IMG/VR virus record: IMGVR_UViG_3300030107_006644
Span: 1-64,000 of that record
DNA length: 64,000 nt
Strand: one strand, 5' to 3'
Source of the DNA: a virus
How positions within the stretch are numbered: position 1 is the stretch's first letter; every line of letters starts with the position of its first letter. Below the pieces are notes generated by a model. That model saw nothing but the letters and a program-made list of their open reading frames with translations. It searched no databases and was not told the origin of the DNA. The position numbers and the translations under genes were made by a program. Positions 1 to 8,513 of this stretch are shown here, piece by piece.

Positions 1-69
1 GATCGTGGCAATTTGAAGGCAACAAGCCCCGCACTTTATCAAAAAATACAACAACTAATGGACATTTAA
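1..69 (+). CDS. 3' end of an upstream gene (partial, unrecognised)
   Basis: Frame 1 is open from the first base to a TAA at 67-69 and encodes 22 residues ending LYQKIQQLMDI. It looks like the C-terminal helix of a normal protein, and it stops 16 bp before the next start. Frame 3 is also open and would end in a TGA overlapping the next ATG, so the choice of frame is a judgement. Too little remains to name a function. Confidence 0.35.
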   Translation, partial: DRGNLKATSPALYQKIQQLMDI

Positions 70-85
70 CAATAATAGGTGAAAA

Positions 86-859
86 ATGACACATATTTCA
101 TTTTCTGAGCTAAAAAATTGGAATTTTTGCCCATTTTACCATAAATTGGTGAATTTGGACAAGATTTCCGGGTTTAAAGGCAACGAATACACGGCTTTTG
201 GTACCGCAATCCACGATGTTTGCGAAAAAGTGGCGTTAAAAGAGGAAATTGACCCCGAATCGCACTTTATTGAGCGATTCGAAGCAGAATTGGCCGATTT
301 GGACGAAGATGTTGAAATTCGACCACAATTGGTCGAATCTATGCGTTTTCAAGGCCGTCAACTGGCTCCTGAAGCGGTTCCGGCCCTTTTTGAGACCTTT
401 GGGTCGTGGGAGTTAGTAGAAGCCGAGGAAAAGCTGTATGAAGACATCAAAGATCACGACGATTACATGTTTAAGGGGTTCATTGACTTAGTAATCAAGT
501 CAGAGGATGGAAAATACCATATTATCGATTGGAAAACGTGTTCTTGGGGCTGGGACCACCGGCGCAAGGCCGATCCGATGACTACTTATCAGCTAACACT
601 GTATAAGCATTTCTGGTGCGCCAAACACGGCGTAGATCCCGAATTAGTTGAAACTCACTTTGCTTTGCTAAAGAGAACTGCAAAAAACAATCGAGTCGAG
701 ATTTTTAGAGTTACAAGCGGTGCTAAAAAAACAAATAATGCTCTTAACTTGCTAAACAAAGCGCTGCATAATATTAAAAGCAAAACTTGCATCAAAAATA
801 GATTATCATGCACATCTGGTTATGGTTGCGAGTTTTACAAGACAGAGCATTGCCCATAA
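86..859 (+). CDS. PD-(D/E)XK (RecB/Cas4-like) nuclease with probable Fe-S cysteines
   Basis: This 257-residue protein has the RecB-type PD-(D/E)XK nuclease layout: His-43 in an early helix (GTAIHD), Asp-134 in GFIDLV, then Asp-148 and Lys-150 in IIDWKT, and a following YQ pair at 168-169. One cysteine near the N-terminus (Cys-15) and four at the C-terminus (235, 242, 248, 256) match the one-plus-three arrangement that holds a 4Fe-4S cluster in Cas4/AddB-type nucleases. The expected role is DNA end processing during phage replication or recombination. There are no cas genes or CRISPR array nearby, so a phage exonuclease is more likely than an adaptation protein. A GGTG element precedes the ATG, and the glycosyltransferase block begins 10 bp downstream. 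Confidence 0.8.
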   Translation: MTHISFSELKNWNFCPFYHKLVNLDKISGFKGNEYTAFGTAIHDVCEKVALKEEIDPESHFIERFEAELADLDEDVEIRPQLVESMRFQGRQLAPEAVPALFETFGSWELVEAEEKLYEDIKDHDDYMFKGFIDLVIKSEDGKYHIIDWKTCSWGWDHRRKADPMTTYQLTLYKHFWCAKHGVDPELVETHFALLKRTAKNNRVEIFRVTSGAKKTNNALNLLNKALHNIKSKTCIKNRLSCTSGYGCEFYKTEHCP

Positions 860-868
860 GGATTATAA

Positions 869-2146
869 ATGACAACAGAGAAAAAAATTAAGATATTAAC
901 AATATCTGACCACCCATTATCTTCTTCTGGCGTGGGGATTCAAACGAACAACATGATTTCCGGTCTTTTGGAAACCGGAAAGTATCAAATTATAAGCGTC
1001 GGCGGAGCTATAAAGCATGAAAATTATGAGCCGCAAAAGACTGATAAATATGGAGATGACTGGATTATATACCCAGTTGATGGATACGGTACCCAAGATA
1101 TGATTCGTTCTATCGTTCAAAACGAAAAGCCGGATATTTTGTGGTTTATGACAGACCCGCGCTTTTTTGAGTGGTTGTGGATGATTGATAATGAAATAAG
1201 ACAACATGTTCCGATGGTTTATTATCATGTGTGGGACAATTACCCATATCCACACTTTAATAAAAAGTTCTACGATTCTAATGATGTTATCGTCACAATC
1301 TCGAAGGTTACAGATGATATCGTTCGGAACGTTTCACCAGATGTTGAGTGTATTAGATTACCCCATTCGGTAGATACTGAACACTATAAACTTATAGATG
1401 AAGCCGAGGTAGATAAGTTTGTTAAAACAAATCCAGCCCTCTCACTGCATCGTGAAAAGGATAAGGTGTTGTTTTTCTGGAATAATAGAAATGCGCGCCG
1501 AAAGCAGAGTGGAAGCTTGTTATGGTGGTTCAAGGAATTTTTAGATGAAGTAGGCGAAGATAACGCGGCGCTTTTGATGCATACAGATCCCAAGGATCCA
1601 AATGGGCAAGACTTGGAGGCGATTCTGCAAGAGCTAGACGCACTGAACGGTCAAATAATGTTGTCGCCGGCTAAGATAGGCAGCGACGATTTAGCGCGAA
1701 TCTATAATGCTGTAGATTGCACAATTAATATCTCCGATGCAGAAGGATTTGGTTTGTCTACTTTTGAGTCACTGATGTGTGGCACTCCAATTATAGCAAA
1801 CATGACCGGAGGTCTACAAGAACAGGTAACCGATGGTAAAGAGTTTTTTGGAGTCGGTATCGAGCCTAGCTCCAAAGCTGTTATAGGTTCTCAGCAGGTA
1901 CCTTATATCTACGAAGATCGAATTAGCAAGGAAGATTTTATAAGCGCCTTGAAGAAGGTCTATAATATGACCAAGGAAGAGCGAAAAGCTCTCGGCGCCA
2001 AGGGCCGTGATTATCTCATGAAAAACTATGGGTTTAAGCAGTATCAGGAAAAGTGGGATGAAGTTCTAACAGATGTGCACAACAAGCATGGTTCTTGGGA
2101 TACTCGAAAAAATTATACAAATTGGACACTTACGGAGGTTGTATGA
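869..2146 (+). CDS. Glycosyltransferase family 4 (GT-B fold)
   Basis: This 425-residue protein is a retaining GT-B glycosyltransferase of the GT4 type. The N-terminal Rossmann half has a glycine-bearing loop (SSSGVGIQT) that typically contacts the acceptor. The C-terminal half carries the donor-binding E-x7-E motif in DAEGFGLSTFE (Glu-292 and Glu-300), followed by the usual CGTPII strand. Sugar donor and acceptor cannot be read from sequence. It opens the glycan cassette, and its stop codon overlaps the start of the next glycosyltransferase (ATGA at 2143), implying coupled translation. Confidence 0.85.
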   Translation: MTTEKKIKILTISDHPLSSSGVGIQTNNMISGLLETGKYQIISVGGAIKHENYEPQKTDKYGDDWIIYPVDGYGTQDMIRSIVQNEKPDILWFMTDPRFFEWLWMIDNEIRQHVPMVYYHVWDNYPYPHFNKKFYDSNDVIVTISKVTDDIVRNVSPDVECIRLPHSVDTEHYKLIDEAEVDKFVKTNPALSLHREKDKVLFFWNNRNARRKQSGSLLWWFKEFLDEVGEDNAALLMHTDPKDPNGQDLEAILQELDALNGQIMLSPAKIGSDDLARIYNAVDCTINISDAEGFGLSTFESLMCGTPIIANMTGGLQEQVTDGKEFFGVGIEPSSKAVIGSQQVPYIYEDRISKEDFISALKKVYNMTKEERKALGAKGRDYLMKNYGFKQYQEKWDEVLTDVHNKHGSWDTRKNYTNWTLTEVV

Positions 2147-4101
2147 GTAAGAAAATTTTAGTAAGAGGCCCCGCAATGTCTCTTTCCGGCTACGGAGAAC
2201 AGTGCAGGTTTGCGCTCAGATCTCTAAGGGCTCATGAGGAACATTTTGATATTTACTTAGCTAACACTGGCTGGGGCAATACAGGGTTTATTATCGAAAA
2301 CGATGAAGAACGACAGTGGATTGATGAAATTTTAAAGAAGACAATTGAATACACTCATGCCGGCGGAACCTTTGACATGTCGCTACAGGTAACGATTCCG
2401 AATGAATGGGAACAGATAGCTCCAATTAATGTTGGTTATACAGCCGGTATTGAAACTACAAAAGTGGCGCCCCAGTGGATAGAGAAGGCTGCAATAATGG
2501 ATCGGATTATTGTTGTGTCGAACCATGCGAAAGAGGTATATGAAAATACCACATATCAAGCTCAGCATCCGCAAACCGGAGAGTCAGTTGAGGTTGGCTG
2601 CACTGCGCCAATTCATGTCGTGAATTATCCTGTGATGCCGCACACTCCAACTGAAATGCCGCTAGAGCTAGAGCATGATTTTAACTTTCTAACGATAGCT
2701 CAATGGGGCCCCCGAAAGAATTTGGACAACACCATTCGCTGGTTTGTAGAAGAATTTATCGATCAGCCTGTGGGGTTGGTGGTTAAAACCTTTTTGCAGG
2801 CCAACTCGACCATTGATCAACACTATACAGAGGCAAGATTGGCGGCCTTATTGAAAGAATACCCAGATAGAAAATGTAAGGTGTATTTGTTGCACGGCTC
2901 GCTGACAAACGAACAGATGTCCGGTCTTTATCAGAATGAAAAGATTAAGGCGTTGGTAAATCTTTCTCACGGAGAGGGATTCGGCCTATCTATGTTTGAA
3001 GCTGCTACTTATGGAAAGCCTGTGGTGTCGCCGAACTGGAGTGGTCAAAATGACTACTTATATGCGCCTGTTACAAATCGAAAAACGAAAAAGTCAAAAA
3101 TTCGACCTTTATTCGCTAAGGTTGATTTCACGATGGGCCGTGTTTTCCCACAAGCAGTTTGGGAAGGGGTAATCCAGCCAGATTCTCAGTGGTGCTATCC
3201 CGACCCGGGAAGCTATAAGATGACTTTGCGAAAAGTATACAAACAGTACAACAAGTATGTGGGAATGGCAAACAAGCTGAAGAAGCATGTACATGAAACA
3301 TTCTCCAAAGAGTCTCAATATAAGCTGTTTGCAGAGGCAACTTTAGGAACAGAGATCCAAACTGTCGACAGAGAAGATCTGCCGAAAATATCCGTAATTA
3401 CTTCTGTTTATAATGGAGATGACTACATTAAGCCGTTTTTAGAAGATATGGTTAACCAAACGATCTTTGATAAGTGCGAACTTATCCTTGTTAACGCTAA
3501 TTCGCCGGGTTCGGAAGAAGAGGTTATTCGTGAATATATGGACAAGCATGACAACATTATCTATAAAAAGCTCGACGAAGACCCGGGAATTTATGGAACT
3601 TGGAACGAGGCGATTAAGCTTTGTACTGGTGAATATATTACTAATGCTAACTTAGACGACCGTAAAGCACCAGATTCTGTTGAGCGCCACGCTAAAGAGC
3701 TTTATTTGAACCCTGATGTCGACTTGGTATATTCTGATTCCTTTATCACGGATCAGCCAAACGAGACATTCAACTCTAACTCGGCTGCCGGCAGAAGATA
3801 TAACTTTTTGCCGTTTAGTTTTGAAAATCTAAAAACAGTAAATATGCCGCACAATAATCCAATGTGGCGCGCCGATATTCATGAAAAGTGCGGAGAGTTT
3901 GATGATAAGTATCGCTCGGCAGGTGACTGGGAGTTTTGGCTCCGTGCAGCATCGCAAGGAAGCAAATTTAAAAAGATTAATGATATCTTAGGGCTGTACT
4001 ACTTTAATCCTGAAGGCGTTTCCACAAACCCTGATAATTTTGAGTGGAAGATGCAGGAGGAACAAGAAGTATACAACAAATATAAGGATCTAACACTGTG
4101 A
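2143..4101 (+). CDS. Two-domain glycosyltransferase: GT4 fused to GT2
   Basis: The start is set at ATG 2143, which overlaps the upstream TGA and follows GGAGG; an in-frame ATG at 2095 lies inside the previous gene and is not favoured. The 652-residue product joins two enzymes. Residues 1 to about 410 form a GT4-like GT-B domain with E-x7-E in EGFGLSMFE (Glu-278, Glu-286). From residue 414 a GT2 (GT-A) domain begins with the typical KISVITSVYN strand, followed by a metal-binding acidic pair in NLDD (Asp-505/506) and an SAGDWEFWLRA helix that fits the usual ED/W region. Such fusions let one polypeptide add two successive sugars. The substrates are unknown. Confidence 0.85.
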   Translation: MSKKILVRGPAMSLSGYGEQCRFALRSLRAHEEHFDIYLANTGWGNTGFIIENDEERQWIDEILKKTIEYTHAGGTFDMSLQVTIPNEWEQIAPINVGYTAGIETTKVAPQWIEKAAIMDRIIVVSNHAKEVYENTTYQAQHPQTGESVEVGCTAPIHVVNYPVMPHTPTEMPLELEHDFNFLTIAQWGPRKNLDNTIRWFVEEFIDQPVGLVVKTFLQANSTIDQHYTEARLAALLKEYPDRKCKVYLLHGSLTNEQMSGLYQNEKIKALVNLSHGEGFGLSMFEAATYGKPVVSPNWSGQNDYLYAPVTNRKTKKSKIRPLFAKVDFTMGRVFPQAVWEGVIQPDSQWCYPDPGSYKMTLRKVYKQYNKYVGMANKLKKHVHETFSKESQYKLFAEATLGTEIQTVDREDLPKISVITSVYNGDDYIKPFLEDMVNQTIFDKCELILVNANSPGSEEEVIREYMDKHDNIIYKKLDEDPGIYGTWNEAIKLCTGEYITNANLDDRKAPDSVERHAKELYLNPDVDLVYSDSFITDQPNETFNSNSAAGRRYNFLPFSFENLKTVNMPHNNPMWRADIHEKCGEFDDKYRSAGDWEFWLRAASQGSKFKKINDILGLYYFNPEGVSTNPDNFEWKMQEEQEVYNKYKDLTL

Positions 4102-4733
4102 AGGTTTATACGTTCTACACGGAATCGCATAAGCGATTTTTAGATGATTATTTTTTGCCTTCATTTGAATCGGTAGGAGAGTATGAATTAGAGCTTCAAG
4201 AGTTTGAGCAAGAATGTCAATCTGGAGAGTTCATGCAGGAAGGCTGGAATAGAACGATGAGGCGTAAAGTTGAATATATAATCCGGGCATGCGAAGAGAC
4301 CATGGGAGGATACTTTATCCACGCAGACATCGACATTCAATTTTTAAGGCCCAGTAAAAACTTGTTACTAAAAGAACTTATGGGCTATGAGATGGTTTTT
4401 CAGAACGATCTAAACATGATGTGTGCGGGGTTTTTTGCTTGCAAATCTAGCAATAAAACACTAGATTTCTTTAATGGCGTTCTTGATGACTTACCAAATC
4501 ATGGAAACGATCAAATAGCTATCAACAACCATCTTCTTCGAGGCGATATTAGTTTTAAGCCGCTACCAAATCAGTTTTATACTGTGGCAATGTCCTTGCA
4601 AGGTCGAGAGTGGGATGGCGATGAATCGTTCGATGTACCCGATGATATTGTATTACATCACGCAAATTACACAAGAGGTATAGACAACAAGTTTAAGCTT
4701 TTAGATTTAGTCAAACAGCAAACGGGGCTATAG
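4098..4733 (+). CDS. Putative nucleotide-diphospho-sugar transferase (DxD type)
   Basis: This 211-residue protein starts at a GTG that overlaps the previous stop. It has the features of GT-A type nucleotide-diphospho-sugar transferases of the PF03407-like kind: a DxD metal site in HADIDIQF (Asp-77, Asp-79), a central MMCAGFFACK strand, an NDQIAIN helix and a late LHHANYT motif. No membrane segment is visible, so it should act in the cytoplasm. Its position between a GT4-GT2 fusion and an exostosin-like enzyme supports a role in assembling the same glycan. The family assignment rests on motif recall only. Confidence 0.65.
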   Translation: MKVYTFYTESHKRFLDDYFLPSFESVGEYELELQEFEQECQSGEFMQEGWNRTMRRKVEYIIRACEETMGGYFIHADIDIQFLRPSKNLLLKELMGYEMVFQNDLNMMCAGFFACKSSNKTLDFFNGVLDDLPNHGNDQIAINNHLLRGDISFKPLPNQFYTVAMSLQGREWDGDESFDVPDDIVLHHANYTRGIDNKFKLLDLVKQQTGL

Positions 4734-5581
4734 TGAGCTACCAAGAAGAAATATATGAAAGGTTTTCAGACTTCCGAAAGCCGGCAGAATTTCCAGTATA
4801 TCCTCCCTATCATGAGGGCCCGTATTTAGAAGAGTATTTTAGCAACAGATTTTTGGAGGACTCTCCTGAAACTGATAAGATCTTTATTCCCGTATATTGG
4901 ACTCATTGCTATAATGATGGATATGACTCAAAGGAACTAAAACAGGCTATAAGCGAGTTAGACTCTTCCCGTTCATATTTCGCCGTCATGACTCACGATG
5001 ACGCACCAAAAGAGCTATTACCCAAAGGTACCACATGCTTTTCGGCCGGCGGCTTAAATGGAGACGTGCCAATTCCGTTGGTGTGTTCGGGATTTAAGGA
5101 TGTAAAGTCGCGACAAAGGGATATTTTTTGCTCTTTTGTTGGCTCTATAACTCATCCGATTCGCTCTATGATGTGCCATTCCTTGCCACTAGACTCTCCC
5201 AAGTATCACATATATATTAAAGGCTGGACGCCCAATATCACGAAAGAGGCGGAAACTGGTTTTAGACAAGTAATGGAAGAATCTGTTTTCTCTTTGTGTC
5301 CTAGGGGGTATGGGCCTACGAGCTTTAGGCTATACGAGGCGATGCAACTTGGATCGATTCCGGTGTATATTTACGACAGAATGTGGCTTCCATGGCAAGA
5401 TGATTTAAACTGGGCAGAGATATCCATCCCAGTGCACCTAAGCAGGTTGCCTGAATTAGATTTAATCCTTTCTTCGATTTCGCAAGAGAGGATTGAGACA
5501 ATGCAGCAAAGTATAGCATCCGTGTATGACGACAATTTTACGTTTGATGCCACATATAGGAAAATATTGGAAAGACTGTGA
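4733..5581 (+). CDS. Exostosin-like glycosyltransferase (GT47-like)
   Basis: This 282-residue protein starts at GTG 4733, overlapping the upstream TAG. The C-terminal half carries the exostosin/GT47 signature: FSLCPRGYGPTSFRLYEAM followed by GSIPVYI and a downstream acidic/aromatic stretch, roughly residues 185-235. The N-terminal half holds FIPVYWTHCYNDGY, resembling the acceptor-side region of the same family. Eukaryotic members build heparan chains; bacterial and phage members are usually uncharacterised glycan polymerising or decorating enzymes. The stop overlaps the GTG of the cupin gene, so the two are likely co-translated. Confidence 0.7.
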   Translation: MSYQEEIYERFSDFRKPAEFPVYPPYHEGPYLEEYFSNRFLEDSPETDKIFIPVYWTHCYNDGYDSKELKQAISELDSSRSYFAVMTHDDAPKELLPKGTTCFSAGGLNGDVPIPLVCSGFKDVKSRQRDIFCSFVGSITHPIRSMMCHSLPLDSPKYHIYIKGWTPNITKEAETGFRQVMEESVFSLCPRGYGPTSFRLYEAMQLGSIPVYIYDRMWLPWQDDLNWAEISIPVHLSRLPELDLILSSISQERIETMQQSIASVYDDNFTFDATYRKILERL

Positions 5582-5919
5582 ATTATAAAGAAGAGCGCCC
5601 ATGGGGAACATTCGAAAATCTATTAGAAGAGAAATATTGCAAGGTAAAACAGATAGTTGTAAAGCCCGGTCATAGACTTAGCTATCAATACCACCATAGG
5701 CGTTCTGAACACTGGGTAATTGTGTGCGGTCAAGCAGTAGTGACTTTAAATGGTGAACAATCTTATCTTACCCCGGGCGAGCATATACATATACCCGTTA
5801 CAAGCAAACATCGAATTCACAACATAGGTAAAAGTGATTTGGTTTTTGTAGAGGTGCAGTGTGGTGATAACTTTGATGAGGAAGATATAGTGAGATTAGA
5901 AGATGATTATTCGCGGTAG
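5578..5919 (+). CDS. Mannose-6-phosphate isomerase type II-like cupin
   Basis: This 113-residue single-domain cupin matches the C-terminal phosphomannose-isomerase half of bifunctional ManC/WbpW-type enzymes. Visible features are RPWGTFE near the N-terminus, VKPGHRLSYQYHH with metal-ligand candidates His-39, His-40, Glu-44 and His-45, and the IHIPVTSKHRIHN strand with His-78 and His-81. The expected reaction is interconversion of fructose-6-phosphate and mannose-6-phosphate, the entry to GDP-mannose. Gmd and Fcl further down the cassette use GDP-mannose, which fits this role. A standalone cupin could instead be a different sugar isomerase or epimerase. Confidence 0.75.
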   Translation: MNYKEERPWGTFENLLEEKYCKVKQIVVKPGHRLSYQYHHRRSEHWVIVCGQAVVTLNGEQSYLTPGEHIHIPVTSKHRIHNIGKSDLVFVEVQCGDNFDEEDIVRLEDDYSR

Positions 5920-5925
5920 GCAGAA

Positions 5926-7818
5926 ATGAATATTATAATTCCTCTAAACGGCTCAGGCCAACGCTTTATAGATGAAGGCTATCAAGAACCAAAGCCGCTG
6001 ATTAAGATACAGGGCAGGCCTATGATTTACTGGGTCGTGGAGAGCCTAGACTTGGATGCTGACGATCAGGTTGTCATCGTTTATAATAGCATGCTGGATT
6101 CCTATGATTTCTGCTCTGCTATTCAAAATCAATTCAGAGAGCTGAACTTTAAGTTTATCCCACTTAAGTATCAGACAAGAGGGGCCGCAGAGACAATATT
6201 GTGCGGCTTAAATAACCTACCATCGGATGATCTGAAGATGTCGTGTATGTTGGTTGATTGCGATACAATATACATGGACAATATAGTGGCAAAGTATAGA
6301 CAAAAGAAGGGAAATGCAATATTTTATTTTGAAGATACAGAGGATAAGCCAATATACTCATATATTGCCATGAATCAAGATAATGAGATATCAGATATCA
6401 AGGAAAAAGAAAAGATATCAAACAATGCAAATACCGGCGCTTATTGTTTTAGCAGTGGGGAACTGTTGAAGCAGTATTGTCAAAAGTTATTGAATTCCGG
6501 AGATAGAAGTAAGAACGAATTCTATATTTCTGGGGTTTATAAAAAGATGATAGAAGACGGTTTAAAGATTACCGGACATCTGGTTGACAGCTTTTATTGT
6601 GTTGGGACGCCGATACAGCTTCAGTGGTTTGCTTCTGCGATAGAGCATGGAGGCAAACAAAGAATTTGTTTTGATATTGACAACACTCTGTTAACTTATC
6701 CCAAAGTTGAAGGTGATTATTCGACATGTGAACCAATACCGGAGCCAATACGTTTTCTTAAATTTCTCAAAAACATGGGACATGAAATAATTTTATACAC
6801 TGCTCGACGTATGAGGACTCACAACGGAAACGTGGGAAAAGTTGTATCTGATATTGGAGACGTAACGATTGCATCTTTGAAGAAGCATGGAATTCCGTAT
6901 GATGAAATATATTTTGGCAAACCTTATGCTAGCTGCTATATTGACGATTTGGCGATAAATCCAAAATTATCTCTGGAAAAGCAGTTGGGGTTCTACAAAA
7001 CTGAGATTAAGCCCCGCGAATTTCACAACATAGAACAAACAAGAGACATGGTTACCAAGCGTGGTGATCTTGCAGGAGAAGCTTACTGGTATAAACACTT
7101 GCCATCAGAATTAGCCGGTTTGGTGCCAAAGATGTATAGCGTGGAAAAAGAGCAACTAATTATGGAGCGGATAAATGGAATATCACTTTCTTATCTGTAT
7201 ATTAACAACTCGTTAACAATTCACAATTTAGAAAACCTTCTTACGGCTCTCGACACGCTTCATGGGTTTGATACAGAGCCGGCGGCAGCTTTTAAGGCGC
7301 GCCAAGGTTTATACGACAATTACGACTTAAAACTATCAAAAAGGTATTGCGAATATGACTACAGTAAGTTTTCAGATTCATATCAAACATACAAAAAGAT
7401 ACACACGAAGTTGTCAGAGTATCGACGACGAGATCTTGCTATTCCGGGCATAATACATGGTGATCCGGTTTTTACAAATGCGCTTCTTGATACGACAAAC
7501 AGTATAAAATTGATAGATCCGCGAGGAAAGCTTGGGGATAAAGAAACCATATATGGAGATATATTTTACGATTATGCAAAGATATACCAGTCCTTGATAG
7601 GTTACGATTTTATATTGCTGGAAAAAGATTTTAATGAACGATATATGTGTGAAATGGTAAAATATTTTGAAGAACACGTAAAAGACAAGTATGGAGTTAA
7701 ACGTTTGGCAGCTGTAAAATTAATAACAGCTAGCATGCTGTTTTCACTAATCCCACTGCATGACAATGATAAGTGTGACAAGTACTACAACTTGATTAGC
7801 GAAAGAGAGCTTCTATGA
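5926..7818 (+). CDS. Tri-domain enzyme: sugar nucleotidyltransferase, HAD phosphatase and APH/choline-kinase-like kinase
   Basis: This 630-residue protein joins three domains. Residues 1 to about 235 are an NTP-transferase domain, with a nucleotide loop (PLNGSGQRF, then EPKPLIKIQGRPM) and metal-binding Asp-111/Asp-113 in LVDCDT. Residues about 245-350 are a HAD phosphatase of the capsule-biosynthesis type, with motif I FDIDNT (Asp-250, Asp-252) and a C-terminal GKPYASCYIDD (Lys-332, Asp-340/341). Residues about 375-630 are a kinase of the aminoglycoside/choline phosphotransferase fold, with Brenner motif HGDPVFTN (511-518) and the metal site IDPRG (Asp-531). It could phosphorylate, nucleotidylate and trim a sugar or small alcohol for transfer to the glycan. 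The NTP-transferase domain may supply GDP-mannose, but the base and substrate specificity are unknown. Confidence 0.8.
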   Translation: MNIIIPLNGSGQRFIDEGYQEPKPLIKIQGRPMIYWVVESLDLDADDQVVIVYNSMLDSYDFCSAIQNQFRELNFKFIPLKYQTRGAAETILCGLNNLPSDDLKMSCMLVDCDTIYMDNIVAKYRQKKGNAIFYFEDTEDKPIYSYIAMNQDNEISDIKEKEKISNNANTGAYCFSSGELLKQYCQKLLNSGDRSKNEFYISGVYKKMIEDGLKITGHLVDSFYCVGTPIQLQWFASAIEHGGKQRICFDIDNTLLTYPKVEGDYSTCEPIPEPIRFLKFLKNMGHEIILYTARRMRTHNGNVGKVVSDIGDVTIASLKKHGIPYDEIYFGKPYASCYIDDLAINPKLSLEKQLGFYKTEIKPREFHNIEQTRDMVTKRGDLAGEAYWYKHLPSELAGLVPKMYSVEKEQLIMERINGISLSYLYINNSLTIHNLENLLTALDTLHGFDTEPAAAFKARQGLYDNYDLKLSKRYCEYDYSKFSDSYQTYKKIHTKLSEYRRRDLAIPGIIHGDPVFTNALLDTTNSIKLIDPRGKLGDKETIYGDIFYDYAKIYQSLIGYDFILLEKDFNERYMCEMVKYFEEHVKDKYGVKRLAAVKLITASMLFSLIPLHDNDKCDKYYNLISERELL

Positions 7819-8507
7819 AAATCGCCCTATGTGTTTCCGGCAAGCCTACGGGCTACGATATAACATTTCCCTTTCTACGTGAAAACATCATAAAAGATCG
7901 AGATGTTGATATCTTTTTGCATTGCTGGGATGAAGGAGGGGCAGAGAAGAAAAAGATACTCTCCCTTTACAGGCCGGTAGCTTATGAATTTGAAAATATA
8001 GCGGTTCAAGATGCATGGCCAACTCAGCATAATTTATCTTCATACACCAATCAACTTCCGGGCGTTAATCCAATAAATGTATTTGGACAAATGTATACGA
8101 TTTATAAGGCTAATGAGTTAAAGCGAAAGCATGAAAAGCACAACAAGGTAAAATACGATGCAGTTATCAAGTATAGATTTGATTTAGCGATAGAACAAAG
8201 GTTGCCAATAGAAGAAATGGATCTTGAGTATTGCTGGTTTAGTCCTCATGGCCCGCGCGGCATGCCAAGAGACTTCTTTTGTATAGCGTCTTCGGAGAAT
8301 ATGGATAAATACGCTTCAACGTTTACACATTTAAAAGATTATTATTTCGCACACAATGTACCTATTTGTGGTGAAGAAATGATATTTCACAACGCGAGGC
8401 AAAAGGGTTTAATACCTAGAACCGTGCTGATTCGTAATGGCCTATACCGACCCCCGGGCCATCATCAAGGCGATGGGGTTATCGTACACTTTCCGCCAAT
8501 ACTGTGA
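7815..8507 (+). CDS. Putative sugar transferase-like protein (unrecognised family)
   Basis: This 230-residue protein starts at ATG 7815, overlapping the upstream TGA. It begins with MKIALCVSGKP, typical of a Rossmann-like first strand, and contains YDAVIKYRFDL, a pattern I associate with phage and capsule-locus glycosyltransferases of unknown type, in which an arginine/aspartate pair follows a hydrophobic strand. No classical DxD or E-x7-E motif is seen. The cassette context supports a glycan role, but activity is inferred from position. Confidence 0.45.
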   Translation: MKIALCVSGKPTGYDITFPFLRENIIKDRDVDIFLHCWDEGGAEKKKILSLYRPVAYEFENIAVQDAWPTQHNLSSYTNQLPGVNPINVFGQMYTIYKANELKRKHEKHNKVKYDAVIKYRFDLAIEQRLPIEEMDLEYCWFSPHGPRGMPRDFFCIASSENMDKYASTFTHLKDYYFAHNVPICGEEMIFHNARQKGLIPRTVLIRNGLYRPPGHHQGDGVIVHFPPIL

Positions 8508-8513
8508 GTAATT

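Noticed and set aside
86-859. CRISPR-Cas interpretation of the Cas4-like nuclease
   Set aside because: No repeat-spacer array and no other cas gene is visible anywhere in the window; the nuclease fits a phage recombination role.
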